A stretch of 64,000 bases of DNA from Rhizobium sp. BK251 (GTDB lineage: Bacteria > Pseudomonadota > Alphaproteobacteria > Rhizobiales > Rhizobiaceae): positions 310,001 through 374,000 of the forward strand of contig NZ_SLUQ01000004.1 of the NCBI RefSeq assembly GCF_004345245.1, read 5' to 3'. Position numbers and translations under genes: made by a program. A model generated the notes under the pieces. That model was not told where the DNA came from. It did not search any database and worked only from the letters and a program-made list of their open reading frames with translations. Below are positions 37,901 to 46,090 of the stretch, piece after piece. The number at the start of each line of letters is the position of its first letter. The stretch's first letter is position 1.

Positions 37901-38406
37901 TGATGTATCCCAAGGTCTTCACCGATTACGCACTCGCCGCCGAGACCTATGGCCCGGTCAGCGTACTGCCGACGCCGGCCTATTTCTACGGGCTCTCACC
38001 CGGCGAGGAGCTGCTGCCGGAAATCGAGAAGGGCAAGAGCCTCGTCATCCTGCACCAGGCAAAAAGCGAGCCGGACGAGCAGGCCATGGTCAAGGTGTTC
38101 TTCGAGCTCAACGGCCAGCCGCGCCTCATCAAGGTTCCGGATCGCAACCGTGCCGCAAGCAGCATCGCGCGCCGCAAGGCCGAGACCGGCAATGCCGCGC
38201 ATCTCGGCGCGCCGATGCCGGGCGTCATCTCGACCGTCGCCGTCACGCCCGGACAGAACGTCAAGGCTGGCGACGTGCTGTTGTCCATCGAGGCGATGAA
38301 GATGGAAACGGCCCTGCACGCCGAAAAGGACGGCACGATCACCGAGGTCCTCGTCCGCGCCGGGGACCAGATCGACGCGAAGGACCTGCTGCTGGTCTAC
38401 GGCTAA
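34951..38406 (+). CDS. pyc: Pyruvate carboxylase
   Basis: A 1151-residue biotin enzyme that carboxylates pyruvate to oxaloacetate with ATP and bicarbonate, refilling the TCA cycle. The order is biotin carboxylase (residues about 5-455, with the ATP-grasp loop WGGGGRGMR), carboxyltransferase (DTTMRDGHQSLLATR near 543), and C-terminal biotin carrier with EAMKMET near 1115, whose Lys carries biotin. The start is TTG at 34951, placed 8 bases after GAGGAG and giving the expected PISKILVANRSEIAIRVF N terminus. The length matches Rhizobium Pyc. Confidence 0.97.
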   Translation: MPISKILVANRSEIAIRVFRAANELGIKTVAIWAEEDKLALHRFKADESYPVGRGPHLTRDLGPIESYLSIDEIIRVAKLSGADAIHPGYGLLSESPEFVDACDKAGIIFIGPKADTMRQLGNKVAARNLAISVGVPVVPATDPLPDDMAEVAKLAEKIGYPVMLKASWGGGGRGMRAIRDPKDLAREVIEAKREAKAAFGKDEVYLEKLVERARHVESQILGDTHGNAVHLFERDCSIQRRNQKVVERAPAPYLTEAQRQELAAYSLKIAKATNYIGAGTVEYLMDADTGKFYFIEVNPRIQVEHTVTEVVTGIDIVKAQIHILDGFAIGTPESGVPKQEDIKLNGHAMQCRITTEDPEQNFIPDYGRITGYRSASGFGIRLDGGTAYPGAVITRYYDPLLVKVTAWAPTPDESIARMHRALREFRIRGVATNLTFLEAIITHSKFKDYSYTTRFIDTTPELFQQVRRQDRATKLLTYLADVTVNGHPEAKGRPKPSADAAKPVVPYIATDIVPGTKQKLDELGPKKFAEWVRAEKPVLITDTTMRDGHQSLLATRVRTYDIARVADTYARALPNLFSLECWGGATFDVSMRFLTEDPWERLALVREAAPNVLLQMLLRGANGVGYKNYPDNVVKYFVRQAAKGGIDVFRVFDCLNWVDNMRVSMDAVAEENKICEAAICYTGDILSSARPKYDLKYYTALASELEKAGAHMIALKDMAGLLKPAAARVLFKALREATDLPIHFHTHDTSGISAATVLAAVDAGVDVVDAAMDAFSGNTSQPCLGSIVEALSGSERDPGLDPEWIRRISFYWEAVRNQYAAFESDLKGPASEVYLHEMPGGQFTNLKEQARSLGLETRWHEVAQAYADANQMFGDIVKVTPSSKVVGDMALMMVSQDLTVEDVVDPDKEVSFPESVVSMLKGDLGQPPGGWPQGLQRKALKGEKPYADRPGSLLADADLDAERKAIEEKLGRAVSDFEFASYLMYPKVFTDYALAAETYGPVSVLPTPAYFYGLSPGEELLPEIEKGKSLVILHQAKSEPDEQAMVKVFFELNGQPRLIKVPDRNRAASSIARRKAETGNAAHLGAPMPGVISTVAVTPGQNVKAGDVLLSIEAMKMETALHAEKDGTITEVLVRAGDQIDAKDLLLVYG

Positions 38407-38470
38407 GGTTGAAGCAATCCCGGAGGCCGGACGGCCGTCGAGCCTGATGACGCCGCGTCGTCTTGACTCG

Positions 38471-39034
38471 TCAGGTCGCGCCGGCGTTCGGCTCCCCGTC
38501 TTGCACGGATGCGCGCTCGATGCGACCGACCAGCTTGCGAAGCAGGCCCGCGAGCGTTGCGCGCTCCGCATCATCCAGTCCGTCAAGGAAGACGGCCTCG
38601 CTCGCCATGTCCTTGCGGAAGGCTTCCTCCGCACGCGCTACGCCGGCCTCGGTCAGAGCCACCTGCACGCTGCGCCCGTCGTGCGATGACTTCTCCCGGC
38701 GGATAAGGCCTGCCCTTTCCAGGCGGTCCAGCCGATGGGTCAGACCGCCGGACGAGATCATCAGCGAGGAATACATCTCGGTGGGCGTCAGCCGGTAAGG
38801 CGGGCCGGAGCGGCGCAGCGTTGCAATCACGTCGAATTCTCCCCGGTCGAGGTCTAGGCCGGCGAATGTCGCCTCGATGCTGGGACGCACCAGGTTGCCA
38901 AGCCGGAACGCTCGGCCAAGGATCGCCATGGGTTCCGTGTCGAGATCGGGCAGTTCCCGCTCCCATTGACGGCGCAACCGGTCCACATGATCCTCCGTCC
39001 CGCTTTCGCCCCGTCCGCCTGTTCGATCTTCCAT
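38471..39034 (-). CDS. MarR-family transcriptional regulator
   Basis: A 187-residue winged-helix regulator. The ATG at 39034, after GGAGCAG, is chosen over a longer reading. The DNA-binding part includes LTPTEMYSSLMISSGGLTHRLDRLERAGLIRREKSSHDGRSVQVALTEAG (in two overlapping motifs: recognition helix then wing with the conserved Asp-Gly-Arg). It is divergent from the cupin-VOC pair, and the gap has three A/T-rich palindromes, so it probably represses both itself and that pair in response to a small molecule, perhaps a phenolic or oxidative signal. Confidence 0.9.
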   Translation of the reverse strand: MEDRTGGRGESGTEDHVDRLRRQWERELPDLDTEPMAILGRAFRLGNLVRPSIEATFAGLDLDRGEFDVIATLRRSGPPYRLTPTEMYSSLMISSGGLTHRLDRLERAGLIRREKSSHDGRSVQVALTEAGVARAEEAFRKDMASEAVFLDGLDDAERATLAGLLRKLVGRIERASVQDGEPNAGAT

Positions 39035-39203
39035 GCACTGCTCCGACTGCCCATTGTGAAGTCTGAGCATACGCTTCACGATCCTGGCTCGCAAAGATAT
39101 CTTGGCGAGAAGAGATATATCTTGACGGGAAGATAGTTTTGGATCATGTATCTTCTCATGAAGATACTTTCGCCGTGATACGAGATGTTCAAGGGAGGAC
39201 AGG
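39035..39203. promoter_or_regulatory. Divergent control region with three palindromes (MarR operators)
   Basis: The gap holds AAGATATCTT (39094-39103), AGATATATCT (39113-39122) and GTATCTTC-tcat-GAAGATAC (39148-39167). All share a GATA/TATC-type half-site with AAGAT, which suggests a single dimeric regulator, most simply the adjacent MarR protein. Confidence 0.7.
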
Positions 39204-39590
39204 ATGTTCCATATCCAGCGCCATCAGGAACCGCGGCTCGGTCAAAGCCGTACCGTCCGATACGAGGGACGTCACCTCGGCGGACCGGTGTCGTTCTTCC
39301 TGATCGACAACGAGCCGGGACAGGGTTCGGCCCTGCATCTGCATCCCTATTCGGAAACCTGGATCGTTCGAAAGGGCGAGGTCGAATTCACTGTGGGGGC
39401 AGAGAAGACGCGTGCCTTCGCGGGAGACGTCGTCGTCGCCGCTGCCAATATTCCCCATCGCTTCGAGAATGTCGGTTCCGGACGGCTGGAACTGGTCTGC
39501 ATTCACCCCAGTGAGACGATCGTGCAGGAGCTTGTACAACCCGATCTCGCTCTTCAAAGTCCGGAAGGAAAACCGCAATGCCCAAGATGA
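39204..39590 (+). CDS. Cupin-domain protein
   Basis: A 128-residue single-domain cupin. Motif 1 is visible as GSALHLHPYSETWIVRKGEVEFTVG (HxH and Glu metal ligands) and motif 2 as GDVVVAAANIPHRFENVG (His). GGGAGGACAGG precedes the ATG. It overlaps the following VOC gene by 13 bases, so both are expressed together, probably under the divergent MarR protein. It may be a small-molecule dioxygenase, isomerase or binding protein; substrate unknown. Confidence 0.88.
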   Translation: MFHIQRHQEPRLGQSRTVRYEGRHLGGPVSFFLIDNEPGQGSALHLHPYSETWIVRKGEVEFTVGAEKTRAFAGDVVVAAANIPHRFENVGSGRLELVCIHPSETIVQELVQPDLALQSPEGKPQCPR

Positions 39591-40003
39591 TCTTCATCAA
39601 TCTGCCTGTAAGCAATCTCGCCGTCTCGACCCGCTTCTACGAAGCGATCGGCTGTGAGAAGAACGAGCAGTTCAGCGATAAAAAAGCCTCTTCGATGGTC
39701 TGGTCGGACACGATCACGTTCCAGCTTCTGACGCGGGACTACTTTTCGACCTTCGCTGCCAAACCCATCGCGACGGCGCGTGACGCGGTCGCGATGCTGA
39801 TCTCGCTGTCGCGCGACAGCCGGGAGGAGGTGGACGCGATCACCGAAGCGGCCGGCGCCGCCGGCGGAAAGGCCGACTGTCGTGCACCGCAGGACATGGG
39901 CTTCATGTATATCCGGAGTTTCGAGGATCCCGACGGCCACGTCTTCGAACCCGCCTGGATGGACATGCAGGCGCTGGCCGTGACGGGCGAGGATCAGGCC
40001 TGA
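39578..40003 (+). CDS. VOC-superfamily protein
   Basis: A 141-residue glyoxalase/extradiol-dioxygenase-like protein starting MPKMIFINLPVSNLAVSTRF. Ligand-type residues appear in FMYIRSFEDPDGHVFEPAWMD. The N-terminal FINLPV lacks the His usually used as the first metal ligand, as in the PhnB/YcdF-like subgroup. It is translationally linked with the cupin gene. Confidence 0.85.
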   Translation: MPKMIFINLPVSNLAVSTRFYEAIGCEKNEQFSDKKASSMVWSDTITFQLLTRDYFSTFAAKPIATARDAVAMLISLSRDSREEVDAITEAAGAAGGKADCRAPQDMGFMYIRSFEDPDGHVFEPAWMDMQALAVTGEDQA

Positions 40004-40086
40004 GGAGAAGATGGATCAACGGACGCGCGGATCGCAGGGACACGTGCCCCCGCGGTCCGCCGGCGCAACGGGCCTGGCGACGTCGA

Positions 40087-40848
40087 TCAGATCTCGTAGC
40101 TGAGGCCGGAGTTCAGCGTCGAGATGAAGCGCTTGGTGCGCTCACGCTCCGGCGCGCCGAAGATGTTGCGTGCCGAACCCGTCTCGACGATCGCTCCAGC
40201 CTCCAGGAAAACCACCTCGTTGGCAATCTTCGAGGCAAGGCGAAGGTCATGTGTCGCCATCACCATGGTCGTGCCTTCGCTGGCCAGGCGTGCAAGGACG
40301 TCGACCACTTCCGCCGCAAGTTCCGGATCGAGCGCCGAGGTCGGCTCGTCGCAGAGCAATACCCGCGGCGAAGGCGCAAGTGCCCGAGCGATGGCCACGC
40401 GCTGCTGCTGGCCGCCAGAAAGCGTCGAGGGCCAGGCATCCGCCTTGTGAGCCATGCCCACCTTGGTCAGCAGTTCCATGGCGCGTTCGCGCGCCCGCGC
40501 GGCCGGCCATCTCAGCACCGTGACCAGCCCTTCCATGACGTTTTCGATCGCGGTCTGGTGCGGAAAGAGCTGGAAGTTCTGGAAGACCATGCCCGTCTGC
40601 CGGCGAATCCTCTGGATCGCCTGCCAGCTAGCTTTCTGACCTGGCACGAATGTCATCTTCTCCTCGCCCAGGCGGATCTGGCCGGCAGTTGGAACCTCGA
40701 GCAGGTTGATGCATCGCAGCAGCGTGCTCTTGCCGCCGCCAGAAGGACCGACGAGCGCGGTGACGCTTCCCTCCCCGATCCTGAGTGTGATGTCCCTGAG
40801 CACGACGACATCGGCGAAGCGCTTTTCGATATGCGAAAGCTCGATCAT
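40087..40848 (-). CDS. Polar amino-acid ABC transporter ATP-binding protein
   Basis: A 253-residue ATPase of the GlnQ/HisP class. The ATG at 40848 overlaps the stop of the upstream permease (ATGA), so the longer in-frame reading is discarded. Walker A is GPSGGGKST, signature LSGGQQQR, Walker [12 protein letters not shown] and H-loop THDLRL. It forms one operon with the permease and binding protein upstream. The set resembles cystine-type systems (YecC/YecS/FliY), but the substrate is not certain. Confidence 0.92.
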   Translation of the reverse strand: MIELSHIEKRFADVVVLRDITLRIGEGSVTALVGPSGGGKSTLLRCINLLEVPTAGQIRLGEEKMTFVPGQKASWQAIQRIRRQTGMVFQNFQLFPHQTAIENVMEGLVTVLRWPAARARERAMELLTKVGMAHKADAWPSTLSGGQQQRVAIARALAPSPRVLLCDEPTSALDPELAAEVVDVLARLASEGTTMVMATHDLRLASKIANEVVFLEAGAIVETGSARNIFGAPERERTKRFISTLNSGLSYEI

Positions 40849-41525
40849 GCATTTGCCTCCAGCATGCCGCCGTAGCGCCCGAAGCGGCGCTCGAGCCGCA
40901 CCTGCAGCGCCGAGAGCACGGAACTCAGCGCAAGATAGATCAGCGCCGCCTCGATGTAGAGGATCAGCGGCTCGTAGGTGGTCGCGACAATGCGCTGCGC
41001 CGCCTGGAAAAGCTCCGGCACGGTGATGGCGGCGGCAAGCGAGGTGTCCTTGACGAGCGAAATGAACGTGTTCGAGAGCGGCGGCACGGCCACGCGCGTG
41101 GCCTGCGGAAGGATCGTACGGCTCATCGCCTGCCGCCAGCTCATGCCGATCGAATAGGCCGCTTCCCACTGCCCCCGCGGAACCGAGGAAATCACCGCGC
41201 GGATGATCTCGGAGCTATAGGCGCCTATGTTCAGCGTGAAGCCGATCAGGGCCGCGGGGAAAGCGTCCAGCAGGATGCCGATGCTCGGCAGGCCGTAGAA
41301 GATCACGAACAGCTGGACGAGAAGCGGTGTCCCACGGATCACCCAGACGTAGAAGCGGGCGATGGCGGCTACCGGCTTAGGGCCGAAAAGCCGCCCAACA
41401 GCGGTCAGAAGGCCGAGAACGAGCCCGAAGGCGAAGGAAAGCAGCGTGAGCGGAATGGTGAACACCAGCCCTGCCCAAAGCAGGGAGGGCAGTGCATCCG
41501 CCATCAATTGGAACCAGTGCGGCAC
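40845..41525 (-). CDS. Amino-acid ABC transporter permease (HisM/YecS type)
   Basis: A 226-residue permease with a GTG start at 41525. It has the family motifs YVWVIRGTPLLVQLFVIFYGLP and GQWEAAYSIGMSWRQAMSRTILPQA (EAA loop). Five membrane segments are likely. The gene overlaps the ATPase start by 4 bases. A single permease gene suggests a homodimeric channel. Confidence 0.92.
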   Translation of the reverse strand: MPHWFQLMADALPSLLWAGLVFTIPLTLLSFAFGLVLGLLTAVGRLFGPKPVAAIARFYVWVIRGTPLLVQLFVIFYGLPSIGILLDAFPAALIGFTLNIGAYSSEIIRAVISSVPRGQWEAAYSIGMSWRQAMSRTILPQATRVAVPPLSNTFISLVKDTSLAAAITVPELFQAAQRIVATTYEPLILYIEAALIYLALSSVLSALQVRLERRFGRYGGMLEANA

Positions 41526-41629
41526 GGGCTTGCACCTTTCAGCGACAAAACACGCCCAGGAGATGCCCCTGAGCGCGTTAGACCCTTATAGAGGAAGGTC
41601 GCGGCGGACGGAACCGCCGCGAATGACGC

Positions 41630-42403
41630 TTACTTCGATACGTCGGTGCCGAAATAGGTGTCGGCGATCTTCTGGTAGGTGCCGTCGGCCTTGATCTCCG
41701 CGAGCGCCTTGTTGATCGCGTCCAGCAGTTCCGGCTCGTTCTTGCGGATGATGATGCCGGAATAGTCCGCATTTTCCTGCTCGGCGGCGATCTTCACATT
41801 CGCATCGGGCTTGTGCTTCTTGAAGTCGAGGAAGGAGAGGCTGTCGTTGACCGTGGCATCGGCGCGCTTGGTCAGCACCAGCTGGATCGACTGGTCGAAG
41901 CCGTCCGTGCCGACGAGTTCGGCGCCGGATTCCGTCGCCAGCTTGCCGAAGTTGCTCGTCAGCGACTGTGCCGCCTTCTTGCCCTTCAGGTCCGCGAAGC
42001 CCTTGATGCTGTCGTCGTCGGCACGAACGATCAGCACCGCCTTCGAGGCAATGTAGGGCTCGGAGAAGTCGTACTTCTGCTTGCGGGCTTCGGTAATGCC
42101 GACCTGGTTGATGACCGTGTCGTAGCGATTGGCGTCGAGGCCGGCGATCAGGCCGTCCCACTTGCCTTCCAGGAACTGTGCCTTCACGCCCAGCTTCTGG
42201 GCAACCGCCTCGCCGATTTCGACGTCGAAGCCGACCAGCTTGCCGCTCGCATCATGATAGGTAAAGGGCGCGTATGTCCCCTCCGTACCGATCTTCAGCA
42301 CACCCGCGGACTTGATGGCGTTGAGGTTCTCGCCAGCCTGGGCCGGGAGAAGCGCGGCGGCCTGGAGCAGGGCGGCGGCAGTGACGATCTTGAACCAGTT
42401 CAT
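41630..42403 (-). CDS. Amino-acid-binding periplasmic protein
   Basis: A 257-residue family 3 solute-binding protein with a signal peptide (MNWFKIVTAAALLQAAALLPAQA-GE). The mature part has LKIGTEGTYAPFTYHDASGKLVGFDVEI (binding-site Tyr/Phe and Asp) and a second lobe LKGKKAAQSLTSNF. It resembles cystine-binding FliY. Upstream promoter elements would lie in the 243-bp gap shared with the DeoR gene. Confidence 0.9.
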   Translation of the reverse strand: MNWFKIVTAAALLQAAALLPAQAGENLNAIKSAGVLKIGTEGTYAPFTYHDASGKLVGFDVEIGEAVAQKLGVKAQFLEGKWDGLIAGLDANRYDTVINQVGITEARKQKYDFSEPYIASKAVLIVRADDDSIKGFADLKGKKAAQSLTSNFGKLATESGAELVGTDGFDQSIQLVLTKRADATVNDSLSFLDFKKHKPDANVKIAAEQENADYSGIIIRKNEPELLDAINKALAEIKADGTYQKIADTYFGTDVSK

Positions 42404-42602
42404 TTTTTCTTTCCGTTACTGATGCGGTTGATGCCCGCATCAATCGCAGAAAATTGATGCAGATGAAGCGTAGAATACTGCGAAAGAAACGGGCAATTGC
42501 GAATATTTTTCTCATTTCCCGGCACGCCGTGGTTTTGCGATTATTGCGCCCCGTTAAAAAACTTGAGTTAAGCACCCTTGCATATGAACGTGTATCGATT
42601 TA

Positions 42603-42638
42603 TGCACGTTTATGCACGATCACGCACAGTGATGCACG
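42603..42638 (+). repeat. Four 10-bp-phased TGCACG repeats before the DeoR gene
   Basis: TGCACG occurs at 42603, 42613 and 42633, with the variant CGCACA at 42623: four hexamers at exact 10-base spacing, ending 8 bases before the ATG. Direct, helically phased repeats are a common operator form of DeoR-family repressors, so this is a candidate autoregulatory site. Confidence 0.6.
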
Positions 42639-42646
42639 GAGGAAGG

Positions 42647-43429
42647 ATGTCGGGACAGGAATTGCTGCTAAAGGAACGACAGAGCGTCATCAGCGACAGG
42701 CTGCTTACGTCGGGACGCGTCCTTGCTGCCGAACTCGCCGAGGAATTCGGCGTGTCGGAGGATACGATCCGCCGCGACCTGCGCGAGATGGCGGCCGCCG
42801 GCCTTTGCGAACGCGTCTATGGCGGGGCGTTGCCGGTCTCTTCCGCGCGCGGCAACCTGAAGCAGCGCATGGCGGTGGCGCCGGACCGCAAGGCCGTACT
42901 TGCCCGCGCTGCCATAACCCAGATAGCGCCGGGTTCCACTGTCTTCTTCGATGCCGGGAGCACCAACCTGGCAGTCGCAGCCGCCCTGCCTGACGACATT
43001 GCCCTAACGGCCGTGACCAACGCGCCGATGATTGCGGCCGCGTTGCTCGACCGTCCCGAAATCGAGGTCATTCTCATCGGCGGCCGGATCGACCGCCAGG
43101 CGAGCGCGGCCGTGGGCTCGCGCGCGATGCGAGACATGGAGCTGCTTTCGCCCGATCTCTGCATCCTCGGCGCCTGCGGCGTCGACCTGGACGCCGGCGT
43201 CACGACCTTCGGCTTCGAGGATGCCGAATTCAAGCGGCTTGCCGCCTCGCGCAGCCGCAGGATCCTCATTGCCGCCACGGCCGAGAAATTCGGCACGGCT
43301 GCACCCTATGCGGTCGTCCCGGCCGAGCGCTGCGATATCCTGATCGTCGAGAGCCAGAGCGACGAGCCTCTGCTGGAGGCATATCGGAAGCGCGGCTGCC
43401 ACGTCGTCGTCGCAAGCGACGTGAACTGA
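42647..43429 (+). CDS. DeoR-family transcriptional regulator
   Basis: A 260-residue repressor. The ATG at 42647 is preferred since GGAGGAAGG lies immediately upstream and the product begins MSGQELLLKERQSVISDRLL as in the family. The HTH reads VLAAELAEEFGVSEDTIRRDL; the sensor domain shows GSTVFFDAGSTNLAVAAAL and GACGVDLDAGVTTFGFEDAEFK. It is followed 55 bp later by an MFS transporter gene, its likely target. DeoR regulators usually sense sugar phosphates. Confidence 0.92.
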   Translation: MSGQELLLKERQSVISDRLLTSGRVLAAELAEEFGVSEDTIRRDLREMAAAGLCERVYGGALPVSSARGNLKQRMAVAPDRKAVLARAAITQIAPGSTVFFDAGSTNLAVAAALPDDIALTAVTNAPMIAAALLDRPEIEVILIGGRIDRQASAAVGSRAMRDMELLSPDLCILGACGVDLDAGVTTFGFEDAEFKRLAASRSRRILIAATAEKFGTAAPYAVVPAERCDILIVESQSDEPLLEAYRKRGCHVVVASDVN

Positions 43430-43484
43430 ATTGAAGATTGATGCGGCCGTTCGCCGGTCGCCACCAAGACCCCTGGGAGGGATG

Positions 43485-44678
43485 ATGGACCAGAACCTGC
43501 ACACCGCGCCCGCCGCCCGGCGCACCCTTGTTCCGAGGGAGAGAATTGCCGTCTCGCTGCTCTTCCTGGTGAACGGCTTCATGGTCGGCTGCTGGGCGCC
43601 CAAGATCCCGGAGTTTGCCGAGCGCCTGCAACTCACCAAGTTCGAGCTTGGCCTGATGATCCTCGTCTTCGGCATCGGATCGCTGATCATGATGCCGCTG
43701 GCCGGTGCGCAGATCGCGCGATACGGATCGAGCCGCGTCGCGAAGGTCACGGGCGTGCTTCTGTTGCCGAGCCTGCTCGCGCTCACGCTTGTTCAGAACG
43801 TCTGGACGGGTGCGATTGCCATCTTCCTCTTCGGCGGCTTCATCGGCGCCATGGACGTGGCAATGAATGCCAACGCGGTCTCGGTCGAGCGCTCGATGCG
43901 CCGTGCCATCATGTCCTCCTGCCATGCGTTCTGGAGCCTCGGCGGCCTCATCGGTTCGGCGCTCGGCGGGCTGCTTATCGCGAGCTGGGGCGTGCTTGGT
44001 CACTCCGTGCTCGCTACGGTACTTGCCGTACTGGTGCTCGCCGCGGCCTGGCCGATGGTCCTTGCAGATCATCCGCATCCGAGCGAGGAGAAGGCGAAGT
44101 CAGGTCTGCCGCTGGTGCCGCTTCCGTGGCTGCTCGGCCTGATGGCGCTTTTCTGCATGATCCCGGAGGGTGCCGTGCTTGATTGGAGCGCCCTCTACCT
44201 GCGGCAGGAGATGAGTGCCTCGGTGGCGCTCTCCGGCTTCGGCTTCGCGGCGTTCTCGCTGACCATGGCGGCCATGCGCTTTGCCGGCGACTTGGTGCGC
44301 GACCGTTTCGGCGCGGTGAAGACATTCCGCGTCTGCACCGCCTTCGCGATCACCGGCATGCTGATCGCAGCCGTCGCACCAAGCGCGGAACTCGCGATCA
44401 TCGGCTTCGCCATCTGCGGCATCGGCATTTCCAACATGGTGCCGATCGCGTTTTCGGCTGCGGGCAATATCCCCGGCCTTGCACCCGGCATCGGCATCTC
44501 GGTGGTCACGACCATGGGCTATTCCGGCATCCTCGTTGCACCGTCCGCGATCGGCTTCATCGCCGAGCACACCGGCTTTTCGGCGGTGTTCATGGCGCTA
44601 CCGGTACTGCTTCTTGTCGTCCTGGCATTCTCCGGGCTCGCCCGCTATGCCGATGGTTCCGGCTCCGTCAGTCACTGA
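43485..44678 (+). CDS. Major facilitator superfamily transporter
   Basis: A 397-residue 12-helix permease. Two adjacent ATG codons (43482, 43485) follow GGGAGG; the second has the better spacing. The first helix region reads ERIAVSLLFLVNGFMVGCWAPKIPEF, and a conserved Asn/Asp pattern in GAMDVAMNANAVSVER recalls the YbjJ/fucose-permease-like subgroup. Cotranscription with the DeoR regulator suggests a regulated sugar or sugar-like substrate. Confidence 0.88.
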   Translation: MDQNLHTAPAARRTLVPRERIAVSLLFLVNGFMVGCWAPKIPEFAERLQLTKFELGLMILVFGIGSLIMMPLAGAQIARYGSSRVAKVTGVLLLPSLLALTLVQNVWTGAIAIFLFGGFIGAMDVAMNANAVSVERSMRRAIMSSCHAFWSLGGLIGSALGGLLIASWGVLGHSVLATVLAVLVLAAAWPMVLADHPHPSEEKAKSGLPLVPLPWLLGLMALFCMIPEGAVLDWSALYLRQEMSASVALSGFGFAAFSLTMAAMRFAGDLVRDRFGAVKTFRVCTAFAITGMLIAAVAPSAELAIIGFAICGIGISNMVPIAFSAAGNIPGLAPGIGISVVTTMGYSGILVAPSAIGFIAEHTGFSAVFMALPVLLLVVLAFSGLARYADGSGSVSH

Positions 44679-44775
44679 CGGGCGCCGGGCCAAAATTGGC
44701 GGCTGGACGGTTGACAAGGCCTTGGCCATGATCCACCTGAATGGCACTTGATTAGAGGCGACCAAGGGCTCCCCC

Positions 44776-46026
44776 ATGTCTGCAGCAACAGATTTCGATC
44801 CGAAACCGCGCCGCGCATCCGTTGCGGTCGATGTCGGCGGCGTCATCGTCGGCGGTGGCGCCCCGGTCGTGGTCCAGTCGATGACCAACACGGACACCGC
44901 CGATGTGGACTCGACCGTCGCACAGGTGGCCGCGCTCTTCCGGGCAGGTTCGGAGCTGGTCCGCATCACCGTCGATCGCGACGAGAGCGCAGCGGCCGTG
45001 CCGAAGATACGCGAGCGTCTGCTGCGCCTCGGGATGGATGTGCCGCTTATCGGCGACTTCCACTATATCGGCCACAAACTGCTCGCCGACCATCCGGCCT
45101 GTGCCGAGGCGCTTGCGAAATATCGCATCAATCCCGGTAATGTCGGCTTCAAGGACAAGAAGGACAAGCAGTTCGGCGAGATCATCGAAATGGCGATCCG
45201 CTACGACAAGCCGGTGCGCATCGGCGTCAACTGGGGCTCGCTCGACCAGGACCTGTTGACGGCGCTGATGGACAGGAACCAGGCCGAAGGATCGCCGCTG
45301 TCGGCTCGTCAGGTGACGCGTGAGGCGATCGTCCAGTCTGCCCTAATCTCGGCGAACCTGGCCGAAGAGATGGGCTTGCCGCGCAACCGCATCATTCTCT
45401 CGGCGAAGGTGAGCCAGGTCCAGGATCTCATCGCCGTCTATTCCATGCTCTCGGAACGCTCGGACCACGCATTGCATCTCGGCCTTACCGAGGCGGGCAT
45501 GGGCACGAAGGGCATCGTCGCGTCCTCCGCTGCGATGGGCTATGTGCTTCAGCACGGCATCGGCGATACGGTCCGCGTCTCGCTGACGCCGGAACCGAAC
45601 GGCGACCGCACCCGAGAGGTCCAGGTAGCCCAGGAACTGCTGCAGGTCATGGGCTTCCGCCAGTTCGTGCCTGTGGTCGCGGCCTGTCCCGGCTGTGGAC
45701 GCACGACCTCGACGGTATTCCAGGAACTGGCCCAGAACATTCAGAACGACATCCGCAAGAACATGCCTGTCTGGCGCGAGAAATATCCGGGTGTCGAAGC
45801 GCTGAACGTCGCCGTCATGGGCTGCATCGTCAACGGTCCGGGAGAAAGCAAGCACGCCGACATCGGCATCTCGTTGCCCGGAACCGGTGAAACGCCCGCC
45901 GCACCGATCTTCATCGACGGCAAGAAGGCGATGACCCTGCGCGGCCCGAATATCGCCTCTGATTTCGAAGCCCTCGTTATCGACTATATCGAGAAGCGTT
46001 TCGGCCAGAAGACGGCTGCCGAATAG
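44776..46026 (+). CDS. ispG: 4-hydroxy-3-methylbut-2-enyl-diphosphate synthase (flavodoxin)
   Basis: A 416-residue enzyme of the MEP isoprenoid pathway that converts MEcPP to HMBPP using a [4Fe-4S] cluster. The N-terminal TIM barrel starts [30 protein letters not shown] in family form. The cluster cysteines are in [10 protein letters not shown] (about 304 and 307) and [10 protein letters not shown] (about 350). The prenyl synthase downstream (47153-48067) uses the products of this pathway. Confidence 0.96.
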   Translation: MSAATDFDPKPRRASVAVDVGGVIVGGGAPVVVQSMTNTDTADVDSTVAQVAALFRAGSELVRITVDRDESAAAVPKIRERLLRLGMDVPLIGDFHYIGHKLLADHPACAEALAKYRINPGNVGFKDKKDKQFGEIIEMAIRYDKPVRIGVNWGSLDQDLLTALMDRNQAEGSPLSARQVTREAIVQSALISANLAEEMGLPRNRIILSAKVSQVQDLIAVYSMLSERSDHALHLGLTEAGMGTKGIVASSAAMGYVLQHGIGDTVRVSLTPEPNGDRTREVQVAQELLQVMGFRQFVPVVAACPGCGRTTSTVFQELAQNIQNDIRKNMPVWREKYPGVEALNVAVMGCIVNGPGESKHADIGISLPGTGETPAAPIFIDGKKAMTLRGPNIASDFEALVIDYIEKRFGQKTAAE

Positions 46027-46090
46027 GTCCAGCCTCCCGGTCATAAACTAAAAAGCTTGCAAGGCCACGAAGGCTGACGCTTGCCAAATG

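Noticed and set aside
42603..42638. CRISPR-like array reading of the 10-bp repeats
   Set aside because: Repeat and spacing are far too short, and no cas genes are present; helical phasing fits an operator better.
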